64,000 nt of DNA from an uncultured Alphaproteobacteria bacterium (GTDB taxonomy: Bacteria; Pseudomonadota; Alphaproteobacteria; SP197): the NCBI GenBank assembly GCA_958295695.1, contig OY282363.1:2422225-2486224 (forward strand), written 5' to 3'. The translations under genes were made by a program, and so were the position numbers. The notes under the pieces were generated by a model. It saw only the letters and a list, made by a program, of their open reading frames with translations. It had not been told where the DNA came from and made no database searches. This document shows, in pieces, positions 9,063 through 17,732 of the stretch; within the stretch, counting starts at the first letter, position 1, and each line of letters opens with the position of its first letter.

Positions 9063-9503
9063 ATGTCGGGCACAGTGCTGTCAATAGCCCGCCGGTCCGC
9101 GTCGCGCGCGCCGATGGAAGAGATCGAAGCCGCCGAGGTCAGCGTCGAGGCGGGCGTCGAGGGCGACCTCCGGGGCGGGCCCGGCGACCGTCAGGTCACC
9201 GTGCTGACCCGGGAAGGCTGGGACGCGGCCTGCGCCGAACTGGGCGAGGACCTGCCCTGGACGACGCGCCGCGCGAACATCCTGATCGAGGGCCTGCGCG
9301 TGGAAGGCAGGCTCGGCGGGACCATCCGCATCGGCGATCTGGAGCTTTCGATCGCCGGCGAGACCGATCCCTGCGCCCGCATGGAAGAGCAGCGGACCGG
9401 CCTGCGGCGGGCGCTCACGCCCGACTGGCGTGGCGGCGTGACCTGCCGCGTCGCCAGGGGCGGCGCGGTCCGGGTGGGCGACCGGGTGGAACTGGCCGAC
9501 TGA
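9063..9503 (+). CDS. MOSC domain-containing protein
   Basis: Small molybdenum-cofactor sulfurase C-terminal (MOSC) domain protein of 146 residues, a beta-strand domain that carries sulfur or binds molybdenum cofactor. Features are MSGTVLSIARRSASRAPM, EGDLRGGPGDRQVTVL, ARRANILIEG-type sequence at TTRRANILIEG, and the conserved cysteine in AGETDPCARME. Stand-alone bacterial MOSC proteins (YiiM-like) detoxify N-hydroxylated compounds in some species; the role here is unproven. It begins 74 bases from the divergent acyl-CoA synthetase and is followed after 57 bases by the cysteine hydrolase. Confidence 0.88.
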   Translation: MSGTVLSIARRSASRAPMEEIEAAEVSVEAGVEGDLRGGPGDRQVTVLTREGWDAACAELGEDLPWTTRRANILIEGLRVEGRLGGTIRIGDLELSIAGETDPCARMEEQRTGLRRALTPDWRGGVTCRVARGGAVRVGDRVELAD

Positions 9504-9560
9504 CGCCCGCCCGGCGCCGTGGTAGGTTCGGCCGGCGGATCGTCGGGGGAGGGCGGAACG

Positions 9561-10172
9561 ATGCCCGAACTGATCGAAGGCAACCCGGTTCTCGTCGCGG
9601 TCGACATCATGGGGACCGGCCGGCCCGAGGACGACGACGGCGGCATCCCCAGCATGGGCGGCGGCGAGGAACGGGTCGGCCGCGTGATCCCGATGATCGA
9701 GGCGGCCAAGGCCAATGGCGTTCCAGTCGTCTACGTCATCGAGGTCCATCGCCCCGATCGTGTGGATTTCGGCCGCGAGCTCGACGGCTCCGAGGGCGTC
9801 CATTGCGTCGAGGGACATCCCGGCACCCGCATCCACGTCCGCCTGCCCTACGAGCACGGCGTCGACTACCTCATTCCGAAGCGGCGCTACTCGGCCTTCT
9901 TCGGCACCGATCTCGAGATCCTCCTGAAGGGGCTGAAGGCCGGCACCCTGCTGTTGTGCGGCGGCCTGACGGATGTCTGCGTGCACTACACCTTCGTCGA
10001 CGCCCACCAGCACGACTACCATGCGCGGGTCATCGAGGACTGTGTCGGCGGATCCAGCATCGAGGCCCACACCGCGTCGCTGAACGCGATGGAATACCTC
10101 CAGCGCGACGCCCGCTGCGCCAGCGGCCAGGTCATCGCCGCATTCAACGCCCGGGGCAGGAAGGCGGCCTGA
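9561..10172 (+). CDS. Cysteine hydrolase, isochorismatase-like family
   Basis: Amidohydrolase-like member of the isochorismatase superfamily, 203 residues. The catalytic triad is visible as Asp in LVAVDIMG, Lys in YLIPKRRYSAFFGT and Cys in LLLCGGLTDVCVHYTFVDA. The ATG at 9561 is preceded by a GGGGGAGGG ribosome site; an upstream in-frame start would add a low-complexity leader. Members hydrolyse small amides such as nicotinamide, carbamoyl sarcosine or ureido compounds, or the vinyl ether of isochorismate; the substrate here is open. Confidence 0.9.
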   Translation: MPELIEGNPVLVAVDIMGTGRPEDDDGGIPSMGGGEERVGRVIPMIEAAKANGVPVVYVIEVHRPDRVDFGRELDGSEGVHCVEGHPGTRIHVRLPYEHGVDYLIPKRRYSAFFGTDLEILLKGLKAGTLLLCGGLTDVCVHYTFVDAHQHDYHARVIEDCVGGSSIEAHTASLNAMEYLQRDARCASGQVIAAFNARGRKAA

Positions 10173-10242
10173 GCGGATGGCGATGGCGTGACCGCCCGGC
10201 CCCTTCCCTCGCGCCGGCCTCCGACCGCACGAGGACCGTGAC

Positions 10243-11484
10243 GTGAACGGCCTCCCTGGCGCGCCGCGGGAGAGACGGCGGTTCGACCTGTTCTCCAATC
10301 CCGCGCGCGACTTCATCGACGACGTGACGAGGTTCAGCGACTTCGGCGGACGGACGGTCGTCGAAACCGTCGACGGCGTTCCCTACTTCACCAACGAGTT
10401 CTGGACGTCGCGCCAGCGCCAAGCCCACAGGATCCACGAAGTCAGCTATCGCGCCTGCTTCAAGCCGCAACTCCCGGCGTTCTTCATCGAGCGCCTGACC
10501 CGCCCCGGAGATGTCGTCCACGACCCCTTCATGGGCCGGGGAACGACGCCGATCGAAGCGGCGATCCTCGGGCGCGTTCCCTACGGCAACGACATCAACC
10601 CGTTGAGCGCCGCCATGGTCCCGCCGCGGGTCGAGACGCCGACGCTCGGGCAAGTGGCGCGGCGGCTGTCGGACATCCCCTGGGACGAATTCCCGGGCCA
10701 CGACCGCGACGATCTCCTCGCGTTCTATCACCCCGTCACGCTCTCGAAGATCGAGGGCCTGCGCGCGTGGCTCCTGGAGAGGGAGGCCCGCGGACCGCTG
10801 GACAGCGTGGATTCCTGGATCCGGATGGTGGCGATCAACCGCCTGACCGGACATTCCCCGGGATTCCTGTCGGTCTACACATTGCCGCCGAACCAGGCGA
10901 CGTCCGTCGAGCGCCAGATCGGGATCAACGAGAAGCGCAATCAGACGCCGCCGTTCAGGGACGTTCCGGGAATCGTCCTGAAGAAGTCGAAATCCCTTCT
11001 CGGCGATGGCGGCGTGACCTGCCATTCGCACCGCTTCACGACGGGGCCGTCCCACGACACACCCGCGATAGGAACCGGCGAGGTGAGCCTTACGGTGACG
11101 TCCCCGCCATTCCTCGACATCGTGTCCTACGAAAGCGACAACTGGCTCCGCTGCTGGTTCATCGGCGTCGATCCCGCGACCGTGAACCTCTCGAAGCACC
11201 GCGACGTCGGGGACTGGCGGGATTTCGTCGCGGCGACACTCAAGGAACTCGAACGGGTCACGAAGGTCGGCGGGCACATCGCGTTCGAGGTCGGAGAGGT
11301 CAGGAACGGCAGGGTCAAACTCGAGGAGAACGTCATCGAGGCGACGGCGGGGCTGTCGCTGGACATTCTCGGCGTGCTCGTCAACGACCAGGACTTCACG
11401 AAGACGTCGAACTGCTGGGGCGTTTCGAACAATGTCCGGGGTACGAACAGCAACCGCATCGTCGTGATGAGGAGAGTCCGGTGA
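10243..11484 (+). CDS. Solitary amino-type DNA methyltransferase (N4-C or N6-A)
   Basis: S-adenosylmethionine-dependent DNA methyltransferase of 413 residues. Motif I is DPFMGRGTT (Asp94), preceded by the motif-X-like segment FKPQLPAFFIERLTRPGD. The catalytic motif IV is TSPPF (residues 286-290), in the [DNS]PP[YFW] class of exocyclic-amine methylases; an SPP form often, but not always, points to N4-cytosine. The order X-I-...-IV is permuted relative to common beta-class enzymes that have IV first. No cognate nuclease gene flanks it, so it may be an orphan regulator or the remainder of a restriction system. It starts with GTG, preceded by a GAGGA-like site. Base specificity is unknown. Confidence 0.88.
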   Translation: MNGLPGAPRERRRFDLFSNPARDFIDDVTRFSDFGGRTVVETVDGVPYFTNEFWTSRQRQAHRIHEVSYRACFKPQLPAFFIERLTRPGDVVHDPFMGRGTTPIEAAILGRVPYGNDINPLSAAMVPPRVETPTLGQVARRLSDIPWDEFPGHDRDDLLAFYHPVTLSKIEGLRAWLLEREARGPLDSVDSWIRMVAINRLTGHSPGFLSVYTLPPNQATSVERQIGINEKRNQTPPFRDVPGIVLKKSKSLLGDGGVTCHSHRFTTGPSHDTPAIGTGEVSLTVTSPPFLDIVSYESDNWLRCWFIGVDPATVNLSKHRDVGDWRDFVAATLKELERVTKVGGHIAFEVGEVRNGRVKLEENVIEATAGLSLDILGVLVNDQDFTKTSNCWGVSNNVRGTNSNRIVVMRRVR

Positions 11485-11559
11485 CGACGGAGCGAGGAGA
11501 AGGATGACGGAGCCGGCGCGCCGATCGGGATGCGGCCGGCAAAAAGGGAAGGATGCGCG

Positions 11560-12309
11560 ATGGATTTCACGGACAAACGGGTCATCGTCACCGGCGCGAC
11601 GCGCGGCATCGGTCTGGCCACGGCCCGGGCCTTCCTCGGACGCGGCGCGAAGGTCGCGGTCCACGGCCGCACGCAAACCTCCGTCGACCGCGCCCTGGCC
11701 GCGCTCGGCGGCGGGACCGGCCTCGCCGCCGACCTCGCGGACCTCGGGGCGTGCCGCCGCCTGATCGACGAGGCGCTGGCCGCGCTCGGCGGACTCGACA
11801 TCCTGGTCAACAACGCGGCGGTCGGCGACGGAGCCGCCTTCGAGGACTCCGGCGAGGCGCTCTGGCAAGCGACCGTGGACGTGAACCTGCGCGCGCCTTT
11901 CTTCCTCACCAAATACGCGCTTCCGGCCCTGCGCGAATCCAGCGGCAACGTGGTGATGGTCTCCTCGGTCTCCGGCCTCATGGGTCACGCGGACGGCGTC
12001 TCGGTCTATTGCGCGTCCAAGGGAGGGCTCAACAACATGACCCGCGCGCTGGCCCTGGAACTGGCCGGCGAGGTGCGCGTCAACGCGGTCGCGCCGGGGC
12101 CCATCGACACCGACATGCACCGCATCCCCGCGCGGGCCTCGGGCGACGAGAAAGCCTATTTCGACGGCATCGACCGCTGGGTTCCCATGGGCCGGATCGG
12201 AACCGCCGAGGAGATGGCCGCCGGCATCCTCCATCTCGCCTCCGACGAGGCGAGCTTCACCACGGGCGCCATCCTGTCGCTCGACGGCGGCGGCGGCGCG
12301 GGACACTGA
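11560..12309 (+). CDS. SDR family oxidoreductase
   Basis: Short-chain dehydrogenase/reductase of 249 residues, first gene of a three-gene overlapping operon. The cofactor motif TGATRGIG, the NNAA segment LVNNAAVGDG, and the catalytic SSVSG...YCASK set are all present. It ends HLASDEASFTTGAILSLDGG as FabG-like enzymes do. The ATG at 11560 follows a GGGAAGGA ribosome site. Its stop overlaps the start of the flavin oxidoreductase by one base, so the two products probably work in the same pathway, for example oxidising an alcohol made by the downstream enzymes (inference). Confidence 0.92.
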   Translation: MDFTDKRVIVTGATRGIGLATARAFLGRGAKVAVHGRTQTSVDRALAALGGGTGLAADLADLGACRRLIDEALAALGGLDILVNNAAVGDGAAFEDSGEALWQATVDVNLRAPFFLTKYALPALRESSGNVVMVSSVSGLMGHADGVSVYCASKGGLNNMTRALALELAGEVRVNAVAPGPIDTDMHRIPARASGDEKAYFDGIDRWVPMGRIGTAEEMAAGILHLASDEASFTTGAILSLDGGGGAGH

Positions 12310-14264
12310 TGGGGGCGTTTCCCCATCTCTTCTCCGAACTCCGGGTCGGGCCGCGGACGTTCCGCAACCGGATCTTCTCGACCGGACACATGACATGCCT
12401 GCTCGACGGCGACCTGGAGCCGAACGACCGGTTCGTCGCCTATCACGAGGCGCGCGCCCGGGGCGGAGCGGGCCTCATCGTCACCGAGGCGGCGCGCATC
12501 CACGAGACCGGCGGCTGGCGCAACCTGAACGCCGCCTCCGACGGCTGCATCCCGGGCTACCGGCGCGCGGCCGAGGCGGTCCAGAAGCACGGCTGCGCGA
12601 TCTTCGGCCAGCTCGGCCACGCCGGCGTCTACGGCGCCGCGACGCCGGACGGCAGCCATGGCGTCGCCTACGCGCCGTCCCAGGCGACATCGTCGCGCTC
12701 GCACACCGTCTCGCGCGCCCTGCCGCCGTCGCTGATCCGCGACTATGTGAAGGCCTACGGCGAGGCGGCGGGCCGCATGAAGAAGGCCGGGCTGGACGGC
12801 GTCGAGATCCTGGCGAGCCACGGCCTCCTTCCCGCGCAGTTCCTGAATCCCGCGCTCAACCGGCGCTCGGACGCCTACGGCGGAAGCCTGGAGAACCGCA
12901 TGCGGTTCCTACGCGAGACGATCGCCAGCGTGCGCGATGCCGTCGGCGCGGACATCGCGGTCGGCGTGCGCATCTCGGGCGACGAGGTCGAGGCGGACGG
13001 CAACGACCCGGACGAGCTGCTCGAAGTCTGCCGGTCGATCGGGAACGAGGGCGGGATCGACTATCTCAACGTCATCGCCGGCTCCATGATCGGCCTCCGG
13101 GGCTCGATCCACGTCGTGCCGCCCATGAACATCGAGGCGGGCTACCTGGCGCCGCTCGCCGCCGCCGTGAAGAAGCTGGCGCCCATCCCCGTCTTCGTGG
13201 CCGGGCGCATCAACCAGCCCCAGCAGGCCGAGCGCATCGTCGCCGGCGGACAGGCCGACATGGTGGGCATGACCCGCGCGATGATCGCCGACCCCGAGAT
13301 GGCCGACAAGGCGCGCGAGGGACGCATCGACGACATCCGCGCCTGCATCGGCTGCAACCAGGCCTGCATCGGCCACATGCAGATGGGCCTGGGCGTCTCG
13401 TGCATCCAGCACCCCGAGACCGGCCGGGAGCTCGACTACGGCGTCAAACCGCCCGCGGACCGGCCCGGGACCGTCCTGGTGGCGGGCGGCGGCCCGGCCG
13501 GCATGAAAGCCGCGGCCGTGGCGGCCGAACGGGGCCACCGCGCGATCCTGTGCGAGGCCACGGCGCGGCTCGGCGGACAGGCCCTGCTGGCCCAGGAGCT
13601 TCCCGGACGGGCCGAGTTCGGGGGCGTCGTCGCCAACCTCGCGCGCGAGATGGAGCGCCACGGCGTCGAGGTCCGGCTCGGAACATCCGTCGACCGCGGC
13701 CTTGTCGAGGCCGGGGACGTCGACGCCGTCATCGTCGCGACCGGCGCCAGACCTTGGCGGCCCGCCCTCGCGGGCGAGGACGAGGCCCACATCGTGGACG
13801 CCTGGCGGGTCATCGCCGGCGAGGCCGACGTCGGCGGCCGCGTGGTGGTGGCCGACTGGCGCTGCGACTGGATCGGCCTGGGGCTCGCCGAGAAGCTGGC
13901 GCGCGAGGGGCGCCGGGTGACGCTGGCGGTCAACGGAACCGTGCCGGGCCAGACGATCCAGATGTATGTCCGCGACCGCTGGGTGGGAGATCTGCACCGA
14001 CTGGGGGTCGAGATCGTGCCCTACGCCCGGCTGTTCGGAGCCGACGCCACGAGCGTCTATCTACAGCACGTCGCGAGCGGCGAGCCCATCGTCATCGACG
14101 GGGTCGACACGGTCGTGACCGCGCTCGGCCACCGCTCCGTGACGGACCTGGCCGACGGCCTCGAGGACTGGCCCGGCCCGGTGTTGCTGGCGGGCGACTG
14201 CCTCTCTCCGCGCACCTGCGAGGAGGCGGTGCTGGAGGGCCTCAAGGCCGGGTTCGGTGTCTGA
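12309..14264 (+). CDS. Old-yellow-enzyme-type iron-sulfur flavoprotein (NADH:flavin oxidoreductase)
   Basis: Two-module flavoenzyme of 651 residues related to 2,4-dienoyl-CoA reductase (FadH), trimethylamine dehydrogenase and histamine dehydrogenase. The N-terminal FMN barrel carries LFSELRVGPRTFRNRI and ILASHGLLPAQFLNPALNRR. A Cys-rich linker (CIGCNQACIGHMQMGLGVSC) should bind a 4Fe-4S cluster. The C-terminal Rossmann module shows [22 protein letters not shown] and ends in LLAGDCLSPRTCEEAVLEG. Start overlaps the SDR stop by one base and its end overlaps the DAO gene by 8 bases. An N-methyl-amine demethylase or an enoate reductase are both possible. Confidence 0.92.
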   Translation: MGAFPHLFSELRVGPRTFRNRIFSTGHMTCLLDGDLEPNDRFVAYHEARARGGAGLIVTEAARIHETGGWRNLNAASDGCIPGYRRAAEAVQKHGCAIFGQLGHAGVYGAATPDGSHGVAYAPSQATSSRSHTVSRALPPSLIRDYVKAYGEAAGRMKKAGLDGVEILASHGLLPAQFLNPALNRRSDAYGGSLENRMRFLRETIASVRDAVGADIAVGVRISGDEVEADGNDPDELLEVCRSIGNEGGIDYLNVIAGSMIGLRGSIHVVPPMNIEAGYLAPLAAAVKKLAPIPVFVAGRINQPQQAERIVAGGQADMVGMTRAMIADPEMADKAREGRIDDIRACIGCNQACIGHMQMGLGVSCIQHPETGRELDYGVKPPADRPGTVLVAGGGPAGMKAAAVAAERGHRAILCEATARLGGQALLAQELPGRAEFGGVVANLAREMERHGVEVRLGTSVDRGLVEAGDVDAVIVATGARPWRPALAGEDEAHIVDAWRVIAGEADVGGRVVVADWRCDWIGLGLAEKLAREGRRVTLAVNGTVPGQTIQMYVRDRWVGDLHRLGVEIVPYARLFGADATSVYLQHVASGEPIVIDGVDTVVTALGHRSVTDLADGLEDWPGPVLLAGDCLSPRTCEEAVLEGLKAGFGV

Positions 14265-15318
14265 AACCTGGGACGCGATCGTCATCGGCGCGGGGCTCGT
14301 CGGCCTCGCCGCCGCCTTCGAACTCGCGGAACGCGGACAAAAAGTCTGCGTCCTGGAGGCCGCCGCGGTCGCTTCGGGCGCGACCGGGTCGTCCTTCGCC
14401 TGGCTCAACGCGACCGGCAAGACGGAGGCCGGCTATCACCGGCTCAACGCCGAGGGCATGGCCCGCCACCGGGCCTGGGCCGACCGCTGGGGCGACCGCG
14501 CGGTCGGCCTCCACCGACCGGGCTGCCTGAGCTGGGCCGAGCCGGCGACGCCGATCGCCGTGGGCGAGCTCCGCGCATCGTTCGAGGCGCTCTCGTCCTT
14601 CGGCTACCCCTGCCGCTGGCTGGACAGATCCGAACTCCGGGCGCTCGAGCCGGACATCGCCTTCGGCGAAGGGGCCGAAGGCTTCCTGGCGCCGGACGAC
14701 GCCTGGCTCGACGCCCCGCGACTGGCCCGCCTGCTCGCCGGCGAGATCGCCAGGGCCGGCGGCGTCGTGCGCGAGCGCAGCCCGGCCGCGGCCATCGAGC
14801 GCTCGGGCCCGGCGGTCGCCGGCGTCGCGGCGGCCATCCCGGTCGGCCGCGTCCCGGGCCTCCTCGTCGAACTCCCACCGGACCCCGGCGCGGCGCGGAT
14901 CGACCACATCGTCTACGGCCCAGACGAAGGGAACTGGCATGTCCGCGCGACGCCGTCGGGCGGCCTGCTGATGGGGGCGGACGACGTGGACGGCCTGTGC
15001 GGCGAAAGGCCCGACGACGCGACGATGGCGGCCGGAATCCGGGAGGTCCTGGAGCGCATGCGGCGGTTCGCGCCGCGCTTCGACGCGGACCGCGCCACCC
15101 GGTCGGCGTCCGGGCGCGTCGGCGTGCGCCCGATGCCGCATGACGGCCGGTCGATCGTGGGCCCGGTCCCGGGCGTCGACGGCCTCTACGTCCTGGCGAC
15201 CCACAGCGGCGTGACGCTGGCGCCGGCCATCGGCGCGATGCTCGCCGAGGAAATCGTCGGTGGAACGGCGTCGCCGCTGCTGGAGGGCTTCCGTCCGGAC
15301 CGCTTCGCCTGGGGTTGA
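14257..15318 (+). CDS. FAD-dependent oxidoreductase, DAO family
   Basis: D-amino-acid-oxidase/sarcosine-oxidase-type flavoprotein of 353 residues. The dinucleotide fold is WDAIVIGAGLVGLAAAFELA, with ATGSSFAWLNATGK next to it. The C-terminal part has VGVRPMPHDGRSIVGPVPGVDGLYVLATHSGVTLAP, typical for glycine/sarcosine oxidase relatives. It starts with GTG inside the last codons of the preceding flavoprotein (8-base overlap), so translation is coupled. With the SDR and the OYE-type enzyme it forms a small redox operon, plausibly for breakdown of an N-methylated amino acid or amine; that is inference. A hairpin terminator follows. Confidence 0.92.
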   Translation: MSETWDAIVIGAGLVGLAAAFELAERGQKVCVLEAAAVASGATGSSFAWLNATGKTEAGYHRLNAEGMARHRAWADRWGDRAVGLHRPGCLSWAEPATPIAVGELRASFEALSSFGYPCRWLDRSELRALEPDIAFGEGAEGFLAPDDAWLDAPRLARLLAGEIARAGGVVRERSPAAAIERSGPAVAGVAAAIPVGRVPGLLVELPPDPGAARIDHIVYGPDEGNWHVRATPSGGLLMGADDVDGLCGERPDDATMAAGIREVLERMRRFAPRFDADRATRSASGRVGVRPMPHDGRSIVGPVPGVDGLYVLATHSGVTLAPAIGAMLAEEIVGGTASPLLEGFRPDRFAWG

Positions 15319-15339
15319 TTGAGGCGGATCGAGTGTAAC

Positions 15340-15384
15340 GGCGCCTTCGCGGGTCGCTCGCCCCGCGAAGGCGCCCCCGGTTTT
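15340..15384 (+). terminator. Hairpin terminator after the DAO gene
   Basis: A perfect 14-bp inverted repeat, 15340-15353 (GGCGCCTTCGCGGG) with 15362-15375, closes an 8-base loop and is followed by a short T run at 15381-15384. It lies 22 bases after the DAO stop codon and before the toxin-antitoxin promoter region, as expected for a factor-independent terminator, though the T tract is short. Confidence 0.7.
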
Positions 15385-15422
15385 CGCCCCTGCCGCGACC
15401 CCCTTGCCAGAACGGGAAAATG

Positions 15423-15441
15423 CGTTACCTCTCACGTAACG
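15423..15441. promoter_or_regulatory. Inverted repeat, probable HigA operator
   Basis: CGTTAC, 7 bases, GTAACG: a 6-bp inverted repeat 16 bases upstream of the higB start codon. A TTGCCA element at 15404-15409 could be a -35 box. Antitoxins with a helix-turn-helix normally bind palindromes in this position and repress their own operon, so this is the best operator candidate; binding is inferred. Confidence 0.5.
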
Positions 15442-15456
15442 AAAATCACCTGCGCC

Positions 15457-15792
15457 ATGGACATCGCCTTCAGGACCAGCAAGCTCGAAAAGACCTTCAA
15501 CGCGACGGCTGTCCTCCGGAAAGCCCATGGGGCGAGGATGGCGAAGGTCGTCATGACGCGCATGGCGGTTCTCAAGGCGGCCCGCAACCTGATGCTGGTA
15601 CCCACGACACCGCCGGACCGGCGGCATCAACTCAGAGGCGACCGGGACGAGCAGTTCGCCGTCGACCTCGTCCACCCTTACCGACTTGTCTTCGAACCCA
15701 ACCACAAGCCGGCCCCACGCAAAGAGGATGGAGGAATCGACACCGAACGCGTGACGGCGATCACGATTCTGGATGTGGCCGACTATCACTGA
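15457..15792 (+). CDS. higB: HigB/RelE-superfamily toxin
   Basis: Predicted mRNA interferase of the RelE/ParE fold, HigB ('killer protein') branch, which would cut mRNA on the ribosome. The 111-residue protein has MDIAFRTSKLEKTFN at the start, MLVPTTPPDRRHQLRGDRDEQFAVDL in the middle, and the end HPYRLVFEPNHKP...ITAITILDVADYH-like pattern (actual: VTAITILDVADYH) typical of this fold. The ATG at 15457 is chosen because a longer reading frame would run through the terminator and operator. The antitoxin gene starts 14 bases downstream. Toxin first, antitoxin second is the usual HigBA order. Confidence 0.85.
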   Translation: MDIAFRTSKLEKTFNATAVLRKAHGARMAKVVMTRMAVLKAARNLMLVPTTPPDRRHQLRGDRDEQFAVDLVHPYRLVFEPNHKPAPRKEDGGIDTERVTAITILDVADYH

Positions 15793-15806
15793 CAGAGGAC
15801 GGACAG

Positions 15807-16892
15807 ATGGCGACAGCAACCAACCAGTACAGGCCGGACCACGCGGTTCCGCCGGGATGGGTCCTTCAGGAGCGCCTGGAGGTCGAGGGCCTCTCCCATG
15901 CGGAGTTCGCGCGCCGATGCGGACGCTCGCCCAAGCTCATCAGCGAGATCGTCGCGGGCAAGGCGCCGCTCGAACCGGAAACGGCGCTCCAGTTCGAGAA
16001 AGTGCTTGGCGTCGATGCGAGCCTCTGGCTCGGGATCGAGTCCGACTATCGGCTTCACCGGGCCCGGGAGGCCGAGGACGCCGCCGCTTCGGCGACCTGG
16101 ATCGGGGCCTTTCCCGTCCGGGAACTGGTGAAGCGAGGCTGCTTCGAGCGCCCGGAATCGGACGCCGACGCCGTATCGAAGCTGCTCGCGTTCTTTCGTG
16201 TGGGTTCGATCGATGCCTGGACCGCGCGCTACGGCCGCGCGAACGTGGCCTATCGGCACTCGCCGAGCTTCAGGAGCGACGAAGCCGCGCTGGCCACCTG
16301 GCTGCGGCTCGGTGAGCTTGACGCCGAACTCCAGGATTGCGCCGAGTACGGCGAGAGCCGGTTCAAGCACGCGATCCGGGATATCCGCGTCCTGACGCGC
16401 GAACCCATCGACGAGGCCTTGCGGCGGACCGCGGGGCTGTGCAACGGGGCGGGGGTCGCGCTGGCGCTGGTGCCGCCGCTGCCGAAGACGGCGCTCAGCG
16501 GCGCGGCCCGGTGGCTTTCGCCGAGGAAAGCCGTCATCCAGTTGACCGCCCGGCACAAGTCCGACGACCATCTCTGGTTCAGCTTCTTCCATGAAGCGGC
16601 GCACATCGTGCTGCACGGCAAGAAAAGCATTTTTGTCGATGGGTCCGGCGTGGACGACACCGGGATCGAGGCGGAGGCCAACGAGTGGGCGTCCAACGCC
16701 CTGATCCCCAACCGGGCGTGGGAACGGTTCGTCGCCGCATCGCCACGCGGCGGGAACGCCGTCCGCGCGTTCGCGGACGAGCAGGGCATCGCTCCCGGTA
16801 TCGTCGTCGGCATGCTCCAGCACAGGGGGCTTCTTCCCTGGACGCACCTGAACGGCCTGAAGATCGAGTTGGAATGGAAGGCCGGGGAGTAA
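15807..16892 (+). CDS. higA: HigA-type antitoxin fused to ImmA/IrrE-family metalloprotease domain
   Basis: 361-residue fusion. Residues about 10-90 form a HigA/XRE helix-turn-helix (PPGWVLQERLEVEGLSHAEF, RRCGRSPKLISEIVAGK, FEKVLGVDASLWLGIES). The C-terminal part carries a zinc-protease motif HEAAHIVLH (His262, Glu263, His266) followed by EAEANEWASNALIP, the ImmA/IrrE (DUF955) pattern. It should bind and neutralise the HigB product and repress the operon. The protease domain could cleave the antitoxin part itself or another regulator, as ImmA does to ImmR. Fusions of this layout exist in known HigA-like proteins, so the architecture is rare rather than new. The middle region about 90-230 is unassigned. 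Confidence 0.88.
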   Translation: MATATNQYRPDHAVPPGWVLQERLEVEGLSHAEFARRCGRSPKLISEIVAGKAPLEPETALQFEKVLGVDASLWLGIESDYRLHRAREAEDAAASATWIGAFPVRELVKRGCFERPESDADAVSKLLAFFRVGSIDAWTARYGRANVAYRHSPSFRSDEAALATWLRLGELDAELQDCAEYGESRFKHAIRDIRVLTREPIDEALRRTAGLCNGAGVALALVPPLPKTALSGAARWLSPRKAVIQLTARHKSDDHLWFSFFHEAAHIVLHGKKSIFVDGSGVDDTGIEAEANEWASNALIPNRAWERFVAASPRGGNAVRAFADEQGIAPGIVVGMLQHRGLLPWTHLNGLKIELEWKAGE

Positions 16893-16970
16893 CGGGTTTC
16901 GCGTCCCCCGTGGACCCAGGCCCGTTCCGGTCGGAGGCGGCCGCCTTGCGCGGACTCCGAACGCGGTCCG

Positions 16971-17732
16971 TCAGTCGACTCCGGTCGCCGCGCCCAGCAG
17001 GGGGCCGATCTCGCCGTGGACGACGAGGTCGGCGTAGCCGTCGAGGCCGGTCGCGTCGCGGTTGAGGATCGCCAGCGTCGCGCCGTTGCGCTTGGCGAGC
17101 AACGGAAAGGCGGCGGCCGGATAGACCGTCAGCGACGAGCCCATCGCCATGAAGAGGTCGCAGGCGAGCGTCGCCGCCTCGGCGCGCGCCATGGCGTCTT
17201 GCGGCATGGCCTGACCGAACGAGATCGTGGCCGACTTGACGATCCCGCCGCAGGTCCGGCACAGCGGCGGCTCCTCGCGCTCCAGGAACGCGGCGCGGAT
17301 CGGCGCGATCTCGTGGCGCTCGCCGCAGTCGAGGCAGCGGGCGTAGGTCGCGTTGCCGTGGAGCTCGATCACCCGGCCGGGCGGCGCGCCGCCGCGCTGG
17401 TGGAGCCCGTCGATGTTCTGCGTCACGACGGCCTCCAGCTTGCCCCGCCCCGCCAAACCGGCCACGGCGCGGTGGCCGCGGTTGGGCCGGGCCCTCTCCA
17501 TGGGACCGAGCGTGGCGAAACGGCGGCGCCAGTACTCCCGGCGCGCCTCCCCGGACGCCACGAACTCGTCGAACCCGATGGGCCTGAACTTCGTCCAGAT
17601 CCCGCCGGGGCCGCGGAAGTCGGGAATGCCCGATTCGGTGCTGATGCCGGCCCCGGTGAACGCGACGATCCGCCGGGCCCGGTCGATCGGGCCCTTGAGC
17701 CTCCGGGCCTCGGCGGAGAGCGCGCCAATCAC
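16971..17732 (-). CDS. NAD-dependent protein deacylase, Sir2 family
   Basis: Sirtuin of about 253 residues that removes acyl groups from protein lysines while consuming NAD. Motifs are GAGISTESGIPDFRG, TQNIDGLH, the catalytic His in VIELHGN, a zinc site CLDC...CRTC, and GSSLTVYPAA. The start is uncertain. The GTG at 17732 gives the usual family length and overlaps the stop of a 19-codon upstream reading frame (GTGA). A longer version from the ATG at 17813 would add about 27 non-conserved residues. It is convergent with the antitoxin gene (78-base gap). Confidence 0.92.
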   Translation of the reverse strand: MIGALSAEARRLKGPIDRARRIVAFTGAGISTESGIPDFRGPGGIWTKFRPIGFDEFVASGEARREYWRRRFATLGPMERARPNRGHRAVAGLAGRGKLEAVVTQNIDGLHQRGGAPPGRVIELHGNATYARCLDCGERHEIAPIRAAFLEREEPPLCRTCGGIVKSATISFGQAMPQDAMARAEAATLACDLFMAMGSSLTVYPAAAFPLLAKRNGATLAILNRDATGLDGYADLVVHGEIGPLLGAATGVD

